The position numbers and the translations under genes were made by a program. The notes beneath the pieces are model-generated. The model saw only the letters and a list, made by a program, of their open reading frames with translations. It ran no database searches and had not been told where the DNA came from. Below are positions 11,901 through 20,900 of a DNA stretch of 64,000 bases, piece after piece; positions within the stretch are counted from its first letter, which is position 1, and every line of letters starts with the position of its first letter. This DNA comes from Hyalella azteca (taxonomy: Eukaryota; Arthropoda; Malacostraca; Amphipoda; Hyalellidae). The stretch lies in contig NW_025946074.1 of NCBI RefSeq assembly GCF_000764305.2, forward strand, positions 543,152-607,151. The letters are read 5' to 3'.

Positions 11901-14900
11901 TACATTTCACCGCGATTGCGTTTCAGCGGGCTTCTCAAGTCACCGTTTGCGTCAAGTCTGACGTCTAATCCAGTTCTGGCAAAATTCTAGAATCTCCATC
12001 CAATATTCATTGTTCTAAGCTCACAGTAATCCTTGAGCGCTTGCTGAAGAGATCAGCTAGTTTTTTAAAGAATGCCGCTCGCGTTTCTCGAAACCCTCTC
12101 GAGCATAATAGAATTGTTCTTCACGAGCACTTGCAATAACAAAGGTTCATTACAATGCTCACGTAAATTTTGCGTGGGAGAGAATTAATCTTGTATGACT
12201 AACCAAATTATTTCACTTTCATCTTTCTCGTAGTCTTTTTTTCTGCGCTTGGCTTTCCATTGTTACTAGACTGATGTTGTTGAAGGATATCTGGGCGTGG
12301 CGTGTATTCTTCTTAAGGATACCTGAGCATATCATATATTTTAACGCATACATATGCTATTCATGTATTTTTCTGAAGGATATTTGGGCGTGGCATGCAT
12401 GCTACTGAAGTATACTTGGGCGTGGCATGTATTCTTCTGAAGGATACTTGGGCGTGGCATGTATTCTTCTGAAGGATACTTGGGCGTGGCATGTATTCTT
12501 TTGAAGGATATCTGGCGTGGCATGTATTCTTATGAAGGATATCTGGCGTGGCATGTATTCTTTTGAAGGATATCTGGCGTGGCATGTATTCTTTTGAAGG
12601 ATATCTGGGCGTGGCATGTATTCTTTTGAAGGATAGTACTTTGTCAAATCGTCACAGTACAATAAAGATTATCTTACGTTCCATTAAGATAACCCATAAA
12701 TTTATCAATTATTCTCGCATTAGTACGTATGAAAGTTTCGTCTCATGGTCATATCCTATAATTGTACCGCTTGCTCCTCATCTTGTACCTCGGATCCCGA
12801 TCAATTGATCTCAAAATCTATCCAATACCACAAATCATTCCAACTTCATGACTTTCAGTCCATTTAAAATACGAAAGTGATATATTATGATATCCTATTG
12901 AGTAAATGCCCGTAATGAATTATTTTGCGACTTGGCGGTGAATTTTGATCATTTTTCAAAACAAAAATGCATTTGCTATAAGTTATATGGAAAACGTCGT
13001 ACATGGTGAGTGATATTTTGACATTTTTCATGTATAAAATTCTTATTTTGCAGGAAATACTCGTGCTACAAGTGCATGGTGATCAACATGAAGCATCGAA
13101 ATGTCATCCAATACAAGGAATGTGAGTATTGATCGCAGTAATCTATCGTATTTTAAAGCCAGACTGTATCAACGTTATAGAATTAATTTAATCGGATTAT
13201 TAAGGCTTTAAGTTTCCAGGTTTTATGCTCTCGTATTCCTTTGGAAATGAATAACATTTTGTTTCTCGCCAGAAACCATCCTATTATAATCAATCAATTT
13301 TATATGATAAATCAGCCCACAGGTAAAGATCTATTTCAGTTCTTCCATAACTCTTAATAACAAGAAACCCTCGACAAACCATTCCCTCAGCGTACTGTGA
13401 TCCTCAAACTAACCCGTGACAAACCATTCCCTCAGCGTACTGTGACCCACAAAACTAACCCCTGACAAACCATTCCCTCAGCGTACTGTGATCCACAAAA
13501 CCAAGACCTGCAGTCGCTGTGTCACGGCATCACCGGCGACGCGATGCTCTTCTCCATGTTCCGCCTGTCGGCCTCCCCCGTCTCCTGTCCCTTCAGGGGG
13601 CCGCTCACCTTCACCTACTCGCGCAACCTGCAGGAGTGCGCCTACCCCGTGTCCCAGGTAATGGGGATACCATGGCTTATTGTGTCCCAGGTAATGGTGA
13701 TACCGCGGCTTATTGTGTCCCAGGTAATGGTGATACCGTGGCTTAATGATACCGCGGCTTATTGTGTCCCAGGTAATGGTGATACCGCGGCTTATTGTGT
13801 CACAGGTAATGGTGATACCATGACTCATTAGGTCCCTGGTAATGTTAAAACAGTGGTTAACACATTAACTCAGAAGTGGTACATATGCTTATCGCGATTT
13901 GTATTTCTCCAGGACGTAGTGGTACATAATTCAGGGTTGCCAGATGGCCTAAAAAACGGCCAAGTCCGCGAACAAAAAAGGCCAAAAAAGCCTATAACTT
14001 AATATATACTAGTAAATTTATAGGTTACGGTGTTAGAAATTCCATTTATTTTTTTTAATTTAATTTAGAAGTAACCCTTTTGCAATTCATAAATTGTGTC
14101 AGTCATCAACGGTCATCAATGCTATAGCCTGATAACGAGAATTGTCGTCAGTGGACAAATAATTAAATGACAAGTTCAGTCGTTGAGTTACAGTATTGCA
14201 ATTTATTCGTTTATAGATGTTTCCGTTCAGCTGCGTTTTTACAATTAATTAAGTGATTATTTGTGTCAATTGATTAAATCGTTATTACATCGTCAAGTCG
14301 TTATATCCGTGGCCAAGTTATATAATAATTATCATTATATTATATTAAAAATTCTATAATATATTAATGTATATTACATTAATAATAATGATATAATAAG
14401 AATTATAATTGATAGTGTAAATAATCAAGAAATTATACCCGCCATCAGGTTGACTCGTGCGCAGACGACTCTCGCCTGCTGCTTCGCTTCCAGGCCTGCG
14501 CTGATGTCCCGGGGTCTGAGAGCTTCGGTGGGTCATAACTCGCATTTTTATGACATTTTAAAAATCTTTTGTAATAAATAAGCTGAAAAATAAAATATTG
14601 TAATAAAACTAAATATATTAATGTATATTCTTGGTATTTATTTTTATCGTTCGTAAAACAATTGATGTCTTTATGTACATCAAATCAGATAGTATCGGCT
14701 CTTTGAGTAGAAAGCTCGCGAATTTACCGCGTCGTCAAGATTTAGGGGACACATTTTTAGCCATGAACTTCTTCCTAAAGCAGGATACTGATTTGCAATA
14801 ATTTAAAGATTTTCTGGAATTTGAGTTGAAAGTAATTTTATGTAATCAAGCTTCTATATGAAAAATCATTAGATTGAGAACAAAACTCCAATACTTTATG

Positions 14901-17900
14901 TTGCTCCTTTTAATCACCTGTAGTAACGGCCGAATGGTTATGATCTCTGGAGATGATTGCTCTTGTACAACAACGTTGTTTCATCATTTGTCCGCTATTA
15001 CCTGCAGAAAGAGAGCTCGTTTGCTTGGGCTCATGGAAAGAAGGCGTCAACCATTATTTGGTGGGCAAAATTAACCACACCCACGCGAACTCCGACAACG
15101 ACCGCTATCGCTGCTTCATCTACGAGCGCGCCCCGCATCCTGACATCCCCGACGCGACGATGATGTACCTCGCACAGTCTGCTGACGCGACGTGTCAGGG
15201 ACTCATCTCCGCCTATGAGGGCGGCGAGACCATGAAACTGACGAGGGGTCAGTCTTTTTAGGGGCAGCCTAGCAGATCAAAGTTTAGGAGCGGCTTAGGG
15301 GCAGCCTAGTCAATCACAATTTAGGAGCCGCTAAGGAGCACTCTAATCAATCAAAATTTAGGAGCCGCTTAGGGGCAGCCTAGCCGATCAAAATTTAGGA
15401 GCCGCTTAAGGGCAACCTAGCAGGTCAAAATTTAGGAGCCGCTTAGGGGCAGCCTAGCAGGTCAAAAACACATGTGATGCAATATGTTCTTAGCCCATAA
15501 TGCCCAACGTGACATTCGGCGCGAGATAGCTTAGCAGCTGAAGCGCTAGTAATCATAGGGTCACTAAACTAACTAACTAACTAGCAGGCCAAAATTTAGG
15601 AGCCGCTCAAGGGCAGCCTAGTCAATCAAAATTTAGGAGCCGCTTTAGCTTCTGATTGCCAGAATCAGATGCTGCCACGCCTCAGAATTTTGTTTGGGTA
15701 TTCAAGTCCCGATATTTGTAATGGCCAGTTTTTTGGCTTGCTAATGTGTCCAGTTGTCATTGCTAGTAATATTACGTTTACAGGTTCCATATCTATGCTG
15801 TATGAAAGTAAACTATATTAATATTTTGTCATTGCTTATTACCGCAGTCAGTGCTTTAAAAGATGCGCTTACAAATGTTCTATAAGATCATATTTTGATC
15901 TTAATGTGTAATTTTAATCGGGTTTGTACTACATTGCTGCAGCCAACCAAGGGAGCAAGAAATGCAAGTTTCCCTCGTGGTTGACCGCTCACCCTCACTG
16001 GCACACGCTAGACTTCGGTCAGAGTTACTTTGTTCTGCACCACAACACGTCGCTTAGGATCAGCAACGGCACGGCCGCTCCTTCAGACCCCGAGGTGGGT
16101 TGTGTGGGGGTCCTTCAGACCCCGAGGTGGGTTGTGTGGGGGGTCCTTCAGACCCCGAGGTGGGTTGTGTGGGGGTCCTTCAGACCCCGAGGTGGGCTGT
16201 GTGGTGGTCCCTCAGACCCCGAGGTGGGCTGTGTGGGGATCCTTCAGACCCCGAGGTGGGCTGTGTGGGGGTCCTTCAGACCCCGAGGTTGGCTGTGTGG
16301 GGGTCCTTCAGACCCCGAGGTCGGCTGTGTGGGGGTCCTTCAGACCCCGAGGTGGGCTGTGTGAAGGTCCCTCAGACCCCGAGGTGGGCTGTGTGAAGAT
16401 CCTTCAGACCAATGCTCATAAAAATATGAAAATTTCTGAAAACTTCGAAACCCATACTTATATTCTTCCACTATTAATACTTGGCAACCGAGACTCCCAC
16501 GAGTTGTTTTCATTAATTTCATTTAAATTATGGGTCTCGTTTCTATGTATAATGAATATATTAATATACATAAAAATATAAATATAGGTAATTATAAAAC
16601 ACTGAGCAGTTTTAATAACTCGCTCAAACGCGTACGGCTCATCACTTGGGCTGCCTTTTATAGCCAGCCATTCGTTGTGCTTAGCTTTTAGCAACAACAT
16701 GGCTTTTAGTTCCATTAAACGAGCTGGAGATGTTCTGTACTTGACAGATATGTAAAAGGAGCGGCTTTTGATGCAGCTTAAACACTCTTTATTCTCTAAT
16801 TAATTGACAGACATTCAAAACACAATCGTTAGTTTCTCTCTTGATGTGTTATTCCTTATGGAAGAAAATTGAATTATATAAGTGGTTTCCATTCATTTGA
16901 TCCGAATACTTGAACGCTTCTGGGCATACAAGAAATCAGTACACAAAATGACACTTATAAACGATGAAAATTACCGTTTTGTGAGCGTTGATTTTGAATA
17001 GTAGTAATAGTTGCAATATGTTTTGAAGAAAAACGCATGGCCAAAGGTCCGCGGAGCCTCAGCGTCATGGTTAGTTTTTTAACATTTTTTGTATTTAATT
17101 TATGTAAACTTTATTTTCTATAGGTACGAAGTCATACAGACCTGCGACTTGTATGTCACGAGTACCAAGACGAGCACCGCAACCGCGACGTCCATCGCCG
17201 TGAGCATCTGACCAACCGCCTCGAGAACACCGACGGCAAGACGGCTCCTGAGACCCGAAGTATTTCCGGGGACTGGGGCCCGGTTACAGAGAGTGGGGGG
17301 CAGTGGTCCCCTTATGAGGGTAATTCGGTCTCAACCGACGGGGAAGGTCCAACTACTGAAGATCAACCAGAGGCCAGGGAAGCTGAAGCTCTTCACCATA
17401 AGAAGAGCGGGCGACGCAATAAACGAAGCGCTACTCTTGTTGTCCACGTCACAGTGGGATGGTGAGGAGTTCACTTCAATTTAATGTGACATGTTTGTTT
17501 AATTATTATTTTATGCATTATGTAATGTTATGTATTATTATTATGTATTTTTTACCCAATTTTTAAATGTGTTGCACAATCAGTGGAACTAACTTGCATG
17601 ATTTATCATTATATTTGGTCTTTCTCGATTATATTTAATTCGATTCAATTGTGATAGAATGCGGATCAATGAAACTGTGTCTAAAATTTTGTATACAATG
17701 TGCGCGTAAATAAATTACAGAACACATTTGGACTTTAATAGAATAATAATATTCTTATCATATAATGCAAAAGAACAAGATGGATAGTGAACAAGATACT
17801 CAAAGGCGAAGCTCTTCTAGTCAAAATTAAATACCGTCGACAGTTTGCGTGTTGTTATTCAGCCGCGTACCAAATTTCACTCCGGGTAATATAACCTACA

Positions 17901-20900
17901 GAAAATTATAAGTAGTACTACTAAAAAACACTTAAATTTGCGAGGAGTATAAAGATTTTTTTGTTTTACCATAGCCGATCTGGCTACTGGTGCATGAGGC
18001 TGCACCGGCGCGTGGATCACGTGGTGCAGGTGGAGACGGGGGAGCTAGCGTACAGGGCGGAGGAAGCCTGCACCCATCACTACTGGAACCCTGGTGGGTG
18101 TAGAGAATATTTTATATGCAATAGTTATCGTAATGAATAATGTCATGATAAGTTAGGATGATTTGAAAATATGTAATTAATGAGTGTTGTATGCAAAATT
18201 TTTAGCACCATTGATCACTGCCAGTTGTCTATTCATCCCACAGTATTTTAATAAAGATGGAATTGAATTTGTCTATAGCAACATCGATAAATTTTATTTA
18301 AAGCCATGTTGTATCACATAGGTACATACATAGAATCTTAACTCAGTTCGATCATAACGTTGTAACATTTTTCTGTCATAAAGCGGTTAATTAATTTGCG
18401 GACTAATGAAATAACTCCTAATATTATAATTGGTCCACATTCTTTAAGGCTCAACAAGTCTAACAACTCTCGTGGCCCGCGGAGACCAAAGTATATCGTG
18501 TGGGCCCGTGGGACGTTACGTAGTCTCGCAAGACCCGACCCGTCAGGGTTACGGGTCTTACCCGTACGGGCACGACCGCGACTGCACCGCGAACAACATG
18601 CCTGAGTACTCCCGCCTCAACGTCGGCTGCACTGCGGATGATACGCTCGAGCTGGAGACCAGCTGCCCCATCAATGATGTCACACGTGAGTAACAGGAGT
18701 TGTGTAAAACAGTTTCAATGGCTGTTTGAAAATTCAAACAGTTACTATAATTAATTACTATATATATTACTATATAATTAATTATCATCCACGCCTCGAT
18801 AATTAACAATCAGCCTCGTGTACGGGCTGTCGGGGGACCGGTTATCTTTCGAAAGGTGTATCTGTCAGTGTTGGTATCTTCCAGTAGTTCAGTCAATCAC
18901 TTTGTCTGGTCATCCAATGGTAGGACAGCCAGACTATTATTTTCGTCATCCTGTGGAGACGAAATTGACTGAGCATCGGACGGAATGATTGGTATAATTC
19001 TGACTGACCCTCCAGGGACCAGACTGATGTGGGCTGTGTTGGGGTCCATAACCCCTTCAGACATGAGTCACACTAAATGTCCAGAGTTGAGAGAGACCGA
19101 TTGACCGTCCAGAGAAGAGACGAGACGAGACAAATAAACTCTCTGGAAACGAGACTAAAGCGAATGACTATCCAGAGACGAGGTTGACTAATTGATTATT
19201 CACAGTCGAAGGCTATTTAAAATGTCATCTTTGAGGCTGTCCTTTTACCTGGAAGGTCAATTTTTCGGGATTGTCAGTCAGTTTCACTCCAGAACATCAG
19301 TCTGTCGCTCCCGTCCACGGTGAGTTATTATGTCAATCTCGTCCTCAAAGAATCACAATTTCGGTCTTGTCAATCAGTATCGTCTCTGAATGGTCAGTCT
19401 GTCTTATTTCCGGAGTGTGTATCTTTTCTCCGGAGGGTCATAAGTCAGTCATGTTTCAGATAGTCAGTTCCGGAGTGTCTCCGGAAGGTCACTCAGTCTT
19501 TCTCGTCTCCGGAAGGGCACTCGGTCTGTCTCGTCTCCGGAAAGTTAGTCAGCCTGTCTCATCTCCGGAGGGTCGGTTAATCTGTCTCGTCACCGGATCG
19601 TCACTTAGTCAGTCTATCTCGTCTCCGGCAGGCCACTCGCCTCCGGAGCGTCAATCAGTCAGTCTGTCTCGTCCTCCGGAAGGTCACTCAGTCTGTCGCG
19701 TTTCCGGTAGGTCACTCAGTCAATATACGGAAGGTCCAGCCGTCTGTCTCGTCTCCGGATAGTCGCTCAGTCTGTTTCTTCTCCGGAAAGTCAGTCAGTC
19801 TGTTTCTTCTCCGGAGAGTCAGTCAGTGTTTCTTCTCCGGAAAGTCAGTCAGTCTGTTTCTTCTCCGGAGAGTCAGTCAGTGTTTCTTCTCCGGAGGGTC
19901 AGTGGGTCTGTCTCGTTGGGTTACTCAGTCTGTCATATGTACACTCAGTCTGTCTGTCTGTCTCGTACACTCTGTGTACATACATATGTACACTCAGTCT
20001 GTCTGTCTCGTCTTCAGTGAGTCATTTAGCTTGTCTGTCTCGTCTCCGGAGGATCACTCAGTCTTTCTTACTCATCTGCGGAAGGTCACTTAATCTGTCT
20101 CTTCTCCTGAGGATTAGTCAGTCTGTCACGTCTTCGGAGGACCAGTCTGTCTCGTAACCGGAGAGGCAGTCTATTTAGTCATCGGAGGATAATACAATCT
20201 CACATCTTCGGGCTTTCTAGTGACCGGACAGCCATGTCTCATCTCCGGAGTGGCAGTCAGTCTCATTTTCCCAGATTTAGTCAGTCAATCTGTCTGTCAC
20301 ATATCCGGAGGATATGTGACCGGAGAAACGGATTCTCCGTGACCGGAGAAACAATCAGTCACGTCTTCCCACGGTTAGTCAGTCAATCTCGTTTTCGGAC
20401 AGTCAGTCTGTCTGTCTGTCTGTCACGTTTCTTGAGGACCAGTCTGTATCGTCAAGGGAGGATTAGTCGGTCTTTCTCGTCAGCCAATTCCGTCTCACGA
20501 TTGTCACTTTTTAATATGAAGGTAGCAATAATAAACAATACGTACAATTAGTTTAGATCAGTTATTAGTTTGAAGTACAAAAGTGTCCTTAGCTGATGGA
20601 TGTACTTTTGAATTGAACATATGTGCACTTTCGCTGCCACTTTATCATAATCATATAAATGTATTAAAATCACTTGTTTGCTTGAATCGCAAGTTAACCA
20701 GGAAATTAAAAGCAAAGAAAATACCACAAAAATTCACCATATCTTTATAAGAGAAAACGTTTCGGAGTCCAGCTCCATCGTCAGTTCATAACACAAAATT
20801 CTGTTCAGAAAAAGTTTAGTCCTAGAAACACAAATACAATCAATTAGTAAAGTAAAATGCACTGGCAGGTTTCAAAACTGAAAATAAATAAATAAGACAT

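Noticed and set aside
13931..14000. CAGGGTTGCCAGAT, like the end of a hAT-type element
   Set aside because: No matching opposite end or target-site duplication found nearby.
15924..16364. Open frame starting before exon 7
   Set aside because: Its first part is intron and its last part is repeat; only 15943-16094 is supported as coding.
16030..16581. 183-codon open frame and two overlapping ones
   Set aside because: They run through the 32/33-bp array and their repeated SDPEVGCV-type peptide comes from the repeat. Only the part up to 16094 is exon 7, in another frame.
19271..19762. 163-codon open frame
   Set aside because: Produced by the degenerate TCTCCGGA repeat in intron 10; no splice or homology support.
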